Assembly: GCA_037447655.1 (NCBI GenBank) | Contig: JBBHKE010001339.1 | Location: forward strand, 252,669 to 316,668 | Length of the DNA: 64,000 bases | Direction: 5' to 3' | Origin: Zygnema cylindricum | Lineage: Eukaryota; Streptophyta; Zygnematophyceae; Zygnematales; Zygnemataceae | Shown: positions 11,625-21,957 of the stretch, one piece after another | Layout: every line of letters begins with the position of its first letter | How positions within the stretch are numbered: position 1 is the stretch's first letter | The notes under the pieces: model-generated | What the model was told of the DNA's origin: nothing | The model's database searches: none | What the model saw: the letters and a program-made list of their open reading frames with translations, nothing else | Position numbers and translations under genes: made by a program

Positions 11625-13332
11625 GTCCTCCCTTAAATCCGAAGCTGGAATGGAGGGAAGTCTTTAATTCCTGCGAATTGTCTCATCAGCTCCCCTATCC
11701 ATGGAAACTGGTTCTGACTCCTCTTTCTCTCTCTTGTAAAAGTGTGTAGGAATATGAAGGGATTCTACTATATCTTCCCTATCTTTTATCTCCCCTGAAT
11801 CTGTAATCATGTTTTCACTTGTGTCCCTTCTGGGAAGATCTAAGTCCTCTTCAATCTCAGACTCAAAACTGATTCTGATTTTCTTAGTGTATTTGAAGGG
11901 ATCGAAGGACTTACCTTCATCCATGACAACTAGATGCTTTACTAGAATGATATCTTGTTTAGCTAAGTCATAGAATCTATATCCCTTGACATCCTCAGCA
12001 TATCCCACAAAATATCATGGTTTCCCTTTAGCATCTAGTTTCCAATTTTTCTTATCTGTGTCAAGACTGTAAACTTGACTACCGAATACTTTCAAGTGAG
12101 AAATATTGGGTTTCCTTCCAACCCATCTCTCATAAGGGGTCATTCCTTTAACAGCAGTGGTGAGGACTCTATTCTTAATGTAGTTGGCAGAGTTCATGAC
12201 CTTTACCCAGAATCTATCTCCTATTTTCTTATTTGCTAGCATGCTGCACACACTATCTCCTGAAGTCCGATTTAACCTCTCAGCTACCCCATTCTGTTCT
12301 GGATTATTCGGTATAGTTTTATTATGCTGAACTCCCTCATCTCTCAAGTAATCCTCAAACTTGTTAGAGGTATACTCTCCCTCATTATCACTCCTTATTC
12401 TCTTGATGGGGGTTCCGTGCAACTTCTCACTCCAGGCTTTGTATTCTTTAAAGTATTTTGGTGTTTTAGACTTTGTTTTCAAGAAGTAGACTCTGGAGTA
12501 TCTGGACCAATCATCGGTAATCGTCAACATATACCTTTTTCCCCCAACCAAAGGTACTCTTGCTGGTCCCCAGATATCTGTGTGGACCAGATCCAGTACT
12601 TTCTCACCTCAATATGTGGCAGTTTTTGGGAAAGGGAAGTCTGTGAGCCTTACCTTGGGCACAGCCACTACAATCATCCATCATTTCATTATCCCCAAAC
12701 TGAATGCTTTCTACTACACCCAGCTTCTTCATTTCCCTCAGCTTGTCAAAATGCACATGTCCCAAACGCTTATGCCAGATCATCAAGCTCGGGACACCAC
12801 CATAGTAAACACTCTTCTTTTCATTACTCAAGTTAAGCCTAAACATTCCTTGGCTACCCTTATCTGTTGTGAAGTAGACTTCATCTCTATACTTAGCTGT
12901 AAAGACTCCCTTTCTAGTAAAGGTATCAAAATCCTTGTGATCTAATACAAAAGTAGACACAAAATTCTTACTCAACTGAGGAATGTAGAGCAGATCTGAG
13001 AAGGTGAGAATAGAAGTCTTACCTTCCACTAAGACTTTCAGATTGACCGAGCCCATTAGATCTGTGGTAACTACTCTCCCATCTCCATACTCTATTTCCA
13101 CTGTAGGGATCTTTCTTAGCTTAGTGAAGAGGTGCTTGTCACGACACATATGCATGGATGCACCTGAGTTGATGATCCATCCCTCCTTTGGAGCTTCTCG
13201 AATGGCTCCAAGGGCACACTTTTGTTTTCGAGGGATCTTTTTCTCCTCTAGATTCTCGTCAAGAAGAAGCTCCCCAACCTCCTCCTCGGAGGACTCGTTC
13301 TCCTCGGTCTCTCCTTTCACTCGTGTGACCAA
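11625..13332 (-). pseudogene. pol: CoA protease, pre-integrase and integrase (5' half of pol)
   Basis: The open segment 12604-13332 starts after gag and includes the protease site INSGASMHMC, where the catalytic Asp codon has become Asn (GAT/GAC to AAC). It then has WHKRLGHVHFDKL and DCSGCAQGKAHR. After a frameshift the integrase core (12015-12551) has TITDDWS, IRSDNEGEY and NPEQNGVAE, the complete D-D-E set. One stop near 12013 interrupts the C-terminal part (11664-12008, DVKGYRFYDL, HLVVMDEGKSFDPFKYT). The CoB-1 insertion separates it from its RT. Confidence 0.92.
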
Positions 13333-14330
13333 AAGTGCTTTCTTCTTCCCTCTGGAAGAACCCCCTCCACGATTTTATTGAAGCCTGAACTCCGATAGCT
13401 TAATGCAATCAGCTATGCAGTGCCCCGGCTTTTTGCAGAAATGGCAAAGGCCCTTTGGAGTCCTCGGGTCTCCAGATTGATCTTTTTCCCCTTTGAAGTT
13501 GTTGTACGGCTTCTTCGGATCCTTCCTCCACCGATCCGTTCCGGCAGCTAGAGTTTGAATGCTCTTTCCTCCTCTCCGGATCTCAATGGTGTTTTCTTGC
13601 ACAAGTATCATTCGGACCACGGTGTTCCACTTCCAAGTACTATCATCCATTTCTTGCACTCGGTACACTATATTTTCATACTCCTCCGGCAACTTCATGG
13701 TGAGAGTGTTAAATTTCATCTTCATAGTGCCTGTCCTTCTGGCACTTTCCATCTCCATAGAAAGACAAGAGAGATCGTTGCAATAGTCCAACATCTTCCC
13801 TCCTCTGAAAGTGTAACTCGTCAGCCTTTGCTCAACCAGCTGGAGCTCCTGAATGGTGCCAAGTCTATAGATCTCCACTAAGGTCATCCACAACTCCTCG
13901 GCCTTAAAGATGTGAAGGTGAGAAGTCGCCAAAGCTTGAGTGAGGTGCCTCAGAATAAAGTGCCTGGCATTCATGTTGGTGTTCTCCCACATCTGAATGT
14001 CGTTTTCCTCGGTCTTCACGACCACCGCTGCAGGTGCCATTGCAATAGGAGTGAGAGGTGTCTCCTTTCCTTTCCCCTTTTCGGACAAACTGCTGTCCCC
14101 ATCAGCTGTCTCCTCGGTTGGAGCAGATCGTGCTGCAAAAAAAACCTCACTCTTCCAAACCCTGATGGAGTTCTTTGAGATGGACGTTTCACTTGTCCAC
14201 TCATAATACCCCAATATCGTTTCGGGCATAAAGCCCGTGTCATCATAGCTTCCTAGTAAATGAACCCAGATCCGTTGAATATGGGAACCCTAGATGGTGG
14301 GCCCATAACCTGCAATACTGTGTCCCCCAT
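13333..14330 (-). pseudogene. gag: CoA gag
   Basis: This gag is identical over 13375-14229 to the tandem copy at 1602-2456. The start at 14328-14330 lies inside the 5' LTR and reads through the PBS (MGDTVLQVMGPPSRVPIFNG). A TAG replaces Trp after FIY. The next segment (MMTRALCPKRYWGIMSG) is in frame with the LTR start, and a frameshift leads to the main body. The zinc knuckle CHFCKKPGHCIADC precedes a TAA (13375-13377), after which the same frame enters the protease. Confidence 0.9.
14296..14310 (-). promoter_or_regulatory. CoA primer-binding site (half-tRNA-iMet)
   Basis: GGTTATGGGCCCACC on the minus strand, immediately inside the 5' LTR end (14311). Its codons supply V-M-G-P-P of the gag N-terminus. 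Confidence 0.85.
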
Positions 14331-15309
14331 TTGGACCAAAATTGAGGAAGCCTCTAGGTAGTTTTTCACAAACCCACTTTCAACGAGGACAACTGTTGCT
14401 TTAGCAGACAAATATATAATCTACCTGCACCCCTGTGCAGTCTGGACTCCCTTGAGTCCAGAGCAAAAAGAATTACTGAAAAACGCCTAACCAGGCGATA
14501 AATTATCAAGTGGCAAAGATGCCAATATTTATACAAGCTTGTTGGGAGAGAGGCGGCTACCTCCTCAATCCTCTAAGTTCTAAACACCTCTTTCAACCCC
14601 TATCTACTGATGTACGAACCAATCAGAAGACTGTTCAGTACAAAAAGGTAATAAGGCCGATGTACTTTCTGTACGGTTGGTGTACGACAAGGCTATAGAG
14701 GGGACGCCTGTCTCCTTCGGACTTGTCCTTTTGCTCTCCGAGATTTTCGCTTTCCAATGATATCTTGCCACGTGTCGACAGGTCATGTCACATCGGAAAA
14801 CCGCTAAGATGGCCATTCCTGGATCCCGGTGATGATGCGGGCCGTCGGATCTAAACCGGCTTTTAATGTTCACCGTCGAAAATAACAAATGTCCGGTTTA
14901 TTAGTTTCGTGCGCACTAATAACCCAACTACTTCCTATGTCCGTAATTTGGTATTCCGTTAAGCGGATTAATGACGTAGGTAACGTTTAAATAGCAATCA
15001 CACCCTATTTATCCTAACGAACTACTACGACAGACCGGTAAGAGCTAACGGCTACGCCTTGCTCTGCCGGTCGGAGGTTCGAGTCTTGCCGGACTCAACT
15101 TTTTTTGAGAGTGACTTTGGTCACTCTTACGTCCTGTCTACAGTGCTAAGACAGCCATGGCTCCACCACCCTCTCTTCCCTTCAGTGACAACAACAAGTG
15201 TGGGGGGGGCAGAGATAGAAGGTGGAGACAGGCTGCCTTTGCTTTTCTTTTCCTTTTTATTTTAATTAAGACCTAGAAAATACCTCCCCTAAATCTAGTT
15301 ATTTCAACA
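14311..15309 (-). repeat. CoA 5' LTR
   Basis: A 999-bp LTR, TGTTGAAAT...ATTGCA. The first 150 bp match 2538-2687 exactly; the remainder is clearly diverged from the 3' LTR. A CCACGTG box lies at about 14767-14775. The right edge joins GyM-1 gag at 15310. Confidence 0.92.
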
Positions 15310-16500
15310 TCACAGCCCACGAAAAATTAAACTGGAACTGGCCTTAAAGTTAAAGGAATGGGAGAAAGAACGTGCACAAAGGACCCAAAAGCAACAAGAA
15401 AGGCTTAAAGGGGAAGGGGGGTGAGAGAAGACGCTAGTAACAAAGGACAATTACCATCCACCTCCCCGGAGCGCAACCTCTAAGATGTCCCAATCAAAAT
15501 TGCGGCAAATCAAACTTCCAAAGTTTGATGACGCCCAAATCTCCAACAAGATCAGGAGAAAATATACCACCGAGGGCACTAAGTGTGAAGCTTGTGGTTT
15601 CCTGGAGCACAAAGAAGGGCAATTTTTCCGGCAGAACGGAGTTCCTAAGGAAATGATGCAATATGCTTTGTTTACTAGAGAGGGAGAAACGACCGTTAAC
15701 TCTCTCCCACTTCAATATCTTTAACCGTGGGGGCGACAAGTTCTGTCCACGCTAAAGATACCTGAGAGGGCATTAGCTGCTCCGGCAAGGCTAACAGCGG
15801 AGCTCAACATACAACAACAAAGTCAGCAATTGGTCGCAATGGCTGCAGAATTGGCTACTCTCCGCTTGGGATCTTCTTCACGGCCTACCCCTCTCACGGT
15901 AGCACAACGACTCCAAAAACTAAAGCAAGAGTTGTTACAGAAGCTTGCTGAGCTTGAACTTCAAAGCACAGCGGGTGCTAATGATGATGACTTATTGGGC
16001 TGGGATTCAAAACCCCCAAATGCCCACCATGCCCGAACCTTCCTGTTCGAAGCTTGGAATGTTGGGGTGGGTGACAGCCGATGCCAACTCGGCGATTCCA
16101 CCTCGATGCAAAGACAGGATAGGCAAAAAATGGGCAAGAGGGATCACAACCGGAAAGCTATCGGTCCTTTGTTATTTACTCCCGGGGCAGTAATGCTGAA
16201 TAACAACATCGGCCTTGGAAACAAACCGAATCACTCGCCCTCTCTTCCTTCTAAACCTAAATTGCCTCTCGGTTTTGAAAAATACCAGAATGAGAATCAG
16301 CAGCAAAAGAAGGAGTCACTGGAACAAGAGAAAAAGGACAATCAAGGTTGGTTTGAGAGATACATGGCAGAACGACAAGAGAATGACACTCCCCAAACAC
16401 CTCCAATCGTAGATTTTGGATCCGAAAATTAGAACGAAAGACAAGATCAAGATATCCATGAATCGAATTTTTCCCAACCTTAACCAAAGAATACACTCCC
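15310..16500 (+). pseudogene. gag: GyM-1 gag C-terminal part with second CCHC finger
   Basis: GyM-1 resumes here with the basic stretch after the first zinc knuckle (LKEWEKER), then KLPKFDDAQISNKIR and a second zinc-knuckle-like motif CEACGFLEHKEGQF near 15584-15625. Spacing is C-x2-C-x4-H-x4-(C), with the last Cys replaced by Phe in this copy; GyM-2 keeps that Cys but has lost the first two. The segment 15830-16432 is Gln/Lys/Glu-rich (heptad-like LQKLKQELLQKLAELELQ) and ends in DNQGWFERYMAERQ, which corresponds to DQEWFEKYLAKHP in GyM-2. Stops near 15722 and 16430 break it. Confidence 0.75.
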
Positions 16501-17272
16501 TTCCTCCAAACCGGCTGTCATACTAGTCCGACACCTCATGCCATACGTCCTCACACACATGAAGACTCTGACATCTTCCCACAATGTGCCCGAAGAAATC
16601 CTCATTCAGGCATTGGGAGAGGAGATCCACTCTGGAAAGGGGGGGGGGTCAACAGGATAACTCCGCAGGGACGAAGTCTTTTTCTCCATTGAGCCAAAAA
16701 CACCTATTGTAGATGAGGACTACAAAGCTTTGTCGGTGGCTCTTATACTGAACCGAACCGGCAACTTCAAGCTCAATGGGTACGGGGGATATAGGGACAC
16801 TGTGGTCGACACCGAGGCACTCCCCAAACTCATCACTACCTCCGCTTTGTAGAAAATGCCCCAATAACTCTGGCCGGAAATTTGCCCATGCAATATCTGC
16901 TTAAGCAATGTAAGCAGCGGCAGTCAGCCAGTCCATGGAATTATCAAGGCCATGAAAATCGAGTTTTCTGATGACGGAGGCCAAAGGGTGAAAAGTGAGC
17001 TTCCCTTCTTCGTGGTGGAATGAACTCAATTCGAAATTTTGTTAGGAATGGCCACTTGGACCAGGCTCAATATGAGTTTTAGCGTCTGGAAAGAACAATG
17101 TCCCGTTCGAGACCCTGGAAATCGCGAAAGAACCAAAGTAGTGGTTCATTTGGATTTATGGAACCGAGGGAAGACAAATGTCCCAGTGTCTGGTTGCTAC
17201 ACGGTATATACGACATCATCTCCAACGGAATTGTTTGGGAGCTCCAAAGATATCGCCTAAGATATCTAGCAA
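16501..17272 (+). pseudogene. pol: GyM-1 aspartic protease domain
   Basis: This is a retropepsin-like region between gag and the methyltransferase. A strand corresponding to VALILNRTGNFKLN in GyM-2 leads to the catalytic loop, which reads VVDTEALPKLI at about 16802-16830; a retropepsin would have DTG or DSG. The closing hydrophobic-Gly motif is FEILLGMATWTRLN near 17030-17075. Frameshifts and stops occur around 16670, 16852 and 17022. The DTE triad is shared with GyM-2, so it is probably a family character or inherited from a common parent copy. Confidence 0.7.
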
Positions 17273-17439
17273 TTCCCGATTTCCAAGCGGTCGGAAGAGG
17301 AATATTAGAATACATTATTGCACGTGGCAAAAATCCGACGGGGAGTGGATCAGACATTTTCGCCATTATTATTAAAGGAAGCAGTCTTTTTACCTATGTC
17401 TGATGCTTCAACACCCAAGCCTGGTAATGTGGAGTTCAA

Positions 17440-18450
17440 TCGACAAGTGGTGTTATTGGCAGTCCCCGATTGCGGACTGCCTGTTTTATCTCTCTTTTCG
17501 GGAATTAGTTCCGATTTGGAAGCTGTTTTGAAAACAGGATATCTGGTGGAGTGATACGTAGCCGTGGAAATATCACTCGAGGTACGGGCTGTCGGTGAAC
17601 ACCGCCTCCATCAACTTCATCACCTACATCCTCAACAGTTTCCGGTGACCGCCTTTTCCAAAGCCCACCGGAGTCTTCCCCAAAATGTAGAAAACATCAT
17701 GGCGACCCATCTAGCCAGTTTGGGAAGAGTGTATTTGGTGTTGGCACCCTGGCCTTGTCAGGGATACTCCCTAGCGGGATAAGGAAAAGGGCATCAAGAC
17801 CGCAGAAGTGGAACATTTTACACTATGATTGAATTAATCACGTGGCTTCAGCAGCTTTAGGACACACTGGTGGGGTACGTTCTGGAAAATGTCCACCTTG
17901 GGGATGATAAAAGAAAACAGGTTGCGGACAGCTGGAATCATGTAACCCGAATTTCAGGAGCTTCCTTAGTTTTCGACGCAGCAAAGATGGGATCCCGAGC
18001 ACAACAAGTAAGGGCATAGTGGACCAATATGATCTTGCTTCCAGCCCTCCGGCAACTGTTGGAAAAGCAAATTCCCGTTCCGCAGAATACTGTGCAGCAA
18101 ATTTTTGGGAAAGGTAGGATGGCCACACCAGTGACGCCGCTAGATCGCTCTCCTTTCTTTCGGTGCAACCAACCTGGATCACCACATAAAGGACTACCGA
18201 CTTTGGTCTCTTTCCCTCACAGTCACGCTTATCGAGAAGGAGCAGCGGGAATGATTTTTGACAAGAAGGGGGGAATCTGGACAACACCAACGATTGCAGA
18301 ACGAGAAGAAGCGATGGGATTTCATAAAGGTACCACAGTAGCACCAGGTATTTCAGACCTTTAGAGGTGCAACCTAATTGGGCAAAGTATGGATTTGAAT
18401 TCGATCACTTGGATGCTCAAGGATGCACTCGCCTTTTCCAGTCTTAAATC
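17440..18450 (+). pseudogene. GyM-1 C5 cytosine DNA methyltransferase domain
   Basis: This region reads in one frame for about 1 kb with five stop codons (17552, 17780, 17855, 18017, 18362) and no frameshift. It shows the ordered motifs of C5 cytosine methyltransferases: motif I LSLFSGISSDLEAV (about 17488, SAM binding); motif II VAVEIS; motif IV APWPCQGYSLAG with the catalytic Cys codon TGT at 17756-17758; motif VI VLENVH (about 17882-17895); a motif VIII-like AQQVRA-WTN; a target-recognition/motif IX region LPTLVSFPHSHAYREGAAG; REEAMGFHKGTT; and motif X LIGQSMDLNSITWML. It lies between protease and RT, and GyM-2 has the same arrangement, so it is part of the element. The motif style resembles phage or bacterial-type enzymes more than plant MET1/CMT/DRM. 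This copy is inactive because of its stops. Confidence 0.9.
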
Positions 18451-18639
18451 ACCGAAATCTAGGGCTATTTACCTTCAAGCTCCTGAGTTGTTAGCGATTC
18501 ATGCAACTTTGCAGCTTGAGGGGGGGAGAGAAAGAAGACGAAAAATTCACATTTCACCACCGCAGGTTTTCCCAATGGGAGGGGGGCGGTGGCTCAAAGG
18601 GCGACAGCTTAGCGGAAGATATCAGCTGTAGCGTCCTAG

Positions 18640-20200
18640 CAAAGGGGTGGAGGCAGATCCACCAGTAGGATTGGAATTTGGCATTAACCTATGGGGTAGA
18701 CCGCAGGAGGCTTGGGCTACTGTAGAGTCTAGGAAAATGGATTGGACACTAGGGGAGCAGTTGGAACCTCAGCAAAAGGCGCGGCTCTCCGAGCTATTGG
18801 CCAAAAACAAGCATGTGTTCTCATGGTGAGAAACAAATGTCGGTATTTACAAAGGAACCCCTTTCCGAATCAATCTGATCGACGAAAGGGCTACTGTTTG
18901 GCAAAAGCAGTATCCTCTCAGCTTTAAGGAAAAGGAATTCATGACGGCTAAAGTCCAGACTTTGGTGGAAGCCAGATTAGTTTAGGAAAGTACACGACTT
19001 CATGGGTTTGCTTCCCTGACAGTTCTCCTTTCGAAGAAGGACTCGTCCGAAAAGACTGTACTTTCCTGATGTGTGGAGATTATTGTATGTTGAACACGAC
19101 CACCATCTCTGACCGTATCGAATGCCGACCCCGAAAGAGCTATTTGACTCCCTTACTGGCGCCACTATCTACTCCACTCTGGACATGAACAATGGTTTTC
19201 ACCAGATTGCCATGGAACCGAAGCACAAAGAGAGAACCGCATTTTGGGCCGGTTCAAGACTTAATGAATGGATTTATATGCCATTTGGACTCAAGAATGC
19301 ACAGACCAAATTCCAATGGGCAATGGACGAAGCGCTCTGAGGAATTGATTGTGCTCGATGCTATATTGATGATGTTATTATATTCTCAAAGACTTTTGAG
19401 GAACACCTAGAGCATGTCCAGATCGTTCTCCGGGCCCTCCAAGCAGCGGGCTTGAAATGTCACCCGGTCAAACGTATTAATGTGGTACAGTAGATCATCT
19501 ACCTTGGACATGAGGTGATTCTCGGGACTGTGGGTCCCCACATGGTGAAGGTGGCAGCCCTTGACGCTCTTCCCCCACCACAGGACATCTTGGCCCTTCG
19601 CACCTTTCTGGGTCTGGCCAACTACTATCTGCGGTTTATCCTCGAGTTTAGTAGTCACTATGAGCCCCTCAACCAGCTATTGCGGAAAGACCAAGAATGG
19701 TAGTGGGGCGAAGAATAACAAATCGCCTTCCAGTTCTTGAAGGATGCTCTGAAGGAACACCCTGTGCTCCGGATGCCTAATCACCAAAGGCCTTTCCTCA
19801 TTTACACTTATTGGAGCAGCTTTGGATTGGGAGCGGTTTTGGCTCAAGTCGATGATGTCGGAGCTGAATATGTGGTGGCCTACGCCTGCCGGAGCAACAA
19901 CAGAGCAGAAGGGAATTATAGTAGTTACCACGAAGAGCTACTCGTTGCCGTTTTGAGAATCTAGCATTTCCGGCCTTATTTGTACGGGGTCCATTTCACC
20001 CTGATCACCGATCATCAACCCCAAAAATGGATCATGCAAAATAGTAAGTTAACTGGCAAACTCTCCAATCGGGTTCTGATCCTGCAGGAATATGACTTCA
20101 ACATTGTTCATAGAGCAGGGGAAATCCATGCGAATGCCGATGGACTTAGTCAAAATCTCGATCCCTCCACCATAGATTCTACCAGGGCCAGGCATGATGA
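18640..20200 (+). pseudogene. pol: GyM-1 reverse transcriptase and RNase H
   Basis: Ty3/gypsy RT. The N-terminal part has LSELLAKNKHVFSW and GIYKGTPFRINL, then FKEKEFMTAKVQTLVEARLV. Stops and frameshifts follow (about 18985-19125). The palm region 19122-19400 has LDMNNGFHQI, MPFGLKNAQTKFQ and YIDD at 19362-19373, the gypsy form of the catalytic box. A TGA interrupts MDEAL at 19338-19340, at the same place as in GyM-2. Thumb and connection follow (IYLGHEV, LRTFLGLANYYLRF). RNase H (19737-20160) has YWSSFGLGAVLAQ, AEGNYSSYHEELLV, TLITDHQPQKWIM and IHANADGLSQN. Confidence 0.9.
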
Positions 20201-20725
20201 GGATCTTGAAGTCAGTTTGGGACTCATTCAGGCTTCCTTCGCTTTCATCTGGCTTCCCCAATCTAGGGGAGACCCGTCAACATTTTTGGCCGACGTGGAG
20301 GGACATGCGCCTACAGGGGCCGGACGGAATGATATCTGGAACGACCCCGATGCCCTCGAATCTATCCAGCAGGGGTCACCTCTTCCCCACTTTACTCGAT
20401 TCCAATTATCCTGGGTGCAGACCCGTATGGCTGCGTATGATTGGGACAGTGGTGTTCTCCTCCTGAAATGGTCAGATGGCACGAGGAAAGTGGTTCCTCC
20501 CCCCTCCGACCGTGAAACTCTGATTTCCGATCTCCATCAGCAGTGTGGACATTTCGGGCGAAAATCGGACCACTTCCCTTGTCGTGGGCTCTTATTGGTG
20601 GCATTGGTTGCAGGCCGAAGTCAACAAAATTGTACAAACTTGCTCCTCTTGCGATCGAGTAAAGGAAGCCTTTCACAAGAAAGGCGGAACTGAACTCCAT
20701 TCGCTTCCAATCCGGGGGATGTTTT
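20201..20725 (+). pseudogene. pol: GyM-1 integrase N-terminal zinc region
   Basis: A spacer after RNase H leads to an integrase-type zinc-binding segment: LISDLHQQCGHFG, then in a shifted frame SLVVGSYWWHWLQAEVNKI and TCSSCDRVKEAF. This is the H-H-C-C pattern of gypsy integrases. It ends at 20725, where CoC is inserted after the GTTTT target; the integrase core resumes at 27503. Several frameshifts are present. Confidence 0.78.
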
Positions 20726-21435
20726 TATTGAAAAGTAAGCTTTAGTAAGTCTTAGAAATTTGAGTCTAGGACTTAGAATAATTTTGGAATACCAACTGTT
20801 CAATATTGACCAAATTTAGTGTAGATTTTTTGTAGTATCTACACGAATAGTTATCTTTAAGTAAATTAGTGTGTACGGTCGTCAATGAATGTAGACGTGA
20901 TAAGAATCACTCGGATTTTTAGGGTATAGATATTGTTAGTGGACAATTCTGGTCCAAACACTTAGATTTTTTGTCAGTAGGGTGTCTGGTGAACCATGTA
21001 CATATGTTTTTGATGTTTTGTAGATCTTTTAGATGTTTTTTAGATCTTTAGATGTTTTCTAGATCTTTTGAGTATTTAGTTCAATTAGGATTGATCAATT
21101 CAAAAGAGAATGTACATTCTACACAAGAATTAAGGAAATGAGAGCACTGAGTGCAGTTTAAGGTGTTTTATGCTCTATTGTCTCTAATTTGCTTGTAGTA
21201 CATGTTTTTTTGGTTGAAATACCTCTTTCGTTTGGAGTTACATATCTTACACTATAGATCTAGTCTTTTAGGCATTTCTCTTTGGGTTTGCTTCCGCTAA
21301 CATGTCTGATAATGGCTCAACTCCTATTGCAAGTGCTCCTATTAGCCCTAGTGCTCCACTTGCTCCTGCTGGTGCAAGTGTGACTCCTAGTGGGAGTGGA
21401 ACACAGCCGAGTCTAAATGTCTATGACATTCAACA
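20726..21435 (+). repeat. CoC 5' LTR (encodes the gag N-terminus)
   Basis: A 710-bp LTR, TATTGAAAAG...ATTCAACA, with ends that are nearly inverted repeats. It contains a short tandem array of AGATCTTTTAGATGTTTT-like units at about 21005-21070. The last 134 bp (21302-21435) are coding: an ATG and about 45 codons of Ala/Pro/Ser/Gly-rich gag that run on into the internal region. Confidence 0.93.
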
Positions 21436-21957
21436 GGTTAAGGGCCCACCGCCCAAATTGCCTATTTTTGACGGAACTGACTACTTATACTGGGAAGATA
21501 TGTTGAGCTCATATTTCGAGGAGAGAGACTTTTCACCCATTGTGGAAGGAAAAGCGGATGTGACTGCGTCGGATTGGAAAAAGAAGAATCTCCATTGCCT
21601 CAACGTCTTGAAGCAGTCTATGACAAAAGATTTGGTAATGTCTTATCTTGAGATGAAGAAAACATCTGATGTTTAGTTTAGTGTACGTGCTATGTATGTT
21701 CAGTTAGATGTTACCGTCCAGACAAACATAGCCACTCAGATTTTTGAATTTAAGTATTCTGGAGGTAGTATGTCAGATCATTGTCATACTATGAAAAGGC
21801 TGTTTCTTTAGTGTACTTGTGAAGGTGGGACTTTTCACCACCTCAGCAGGCTATGTTGTTGATGAGAACTTTGTCTGATGAATATAAGGGAGCCATGGAT
21901 AGGCTTAGGGCTATTCCACAGCGTTAATGGAACATAGCACTAGCAATTAAACTTATT
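21302..21957 (+). pseudogene. gag: CoC gag, N-terminal half, starting inside the LTR
   Basis: The start ATG at 21302 lies in the 5' LTR. The first ~45 residues are low-complexity Ala/Pro/Ser/Gly (MSDNGSTPIASAP, PAGASVTPSGSG). Translation passes the LTR end at 21435 and the PBS (Q-V-K-G-P-P) into PKLPIFDGTDYLYWEDML, the conserved copia gag N-terminal motif, then SDWKKKNLHCLNVL. A TAG at 21674 and further stops (about 21810, 21925) break the rest of the capsid region. CoE gag is the closest relative in the window. Confidence 0.88.
21436..21450 (+). promoter_or_regulatory. CoC primer-binding site (half-tRNA-iMet, one mismatch)
   Basis: GGTTAAGGGCCCACC directly follows the LTR; T to A at position 6 is the only difference from the exact complement of the initiator-tRNA anticodon arm. 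It lies inside the open gag frame. Confidence 0.8.

Larger units (their letters stand above)
2538..15309 (-). mobile_element. CoA: Ty1/copia retrotransposon, interrupted by CoB-1
   Basis: Minus-strand copia element with 999-bp LTRs at both ends (2538-3536 and 14311-15309). The internal order from the right is PBS, gag, protease, integrase, RT and RNase H, then PPT, as expected for copia (integrase before RT). CoB-1 (5210-11619) splits it between integrase and RT. It lies in the gag of GyM-1; the right flank begins tcaca, but the left flank was lost in a rearrangement, so no target duplication can be shown. The LTRs differ at many positions by eye, making it one of the older insertions. Confidence 0.9.

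Noticed and set aside
12324-12945. Plus-strand open frames of 120-170 codons over CoA integrase and protease
   Set aside because: Antisense shadows of pol. Their content is explained by the conserved minus-strand motifs.
14296-14310. Possible tRNA-Met fragment or tRNA gene at the GGTGGGCCCATAACC sites
   Set aside because: Only the 15-base anticodon-arm complement is present and it abuts LTR ends. No cloverleaf can be formed, so it is a primer-binding site.
17440-18450. Methyltransferase as bacterial contamination or a host gene
   Set aside because: It is flanked on both sides by GyM protease and RT in the same orientation and recurs in the same position in GyM-2.
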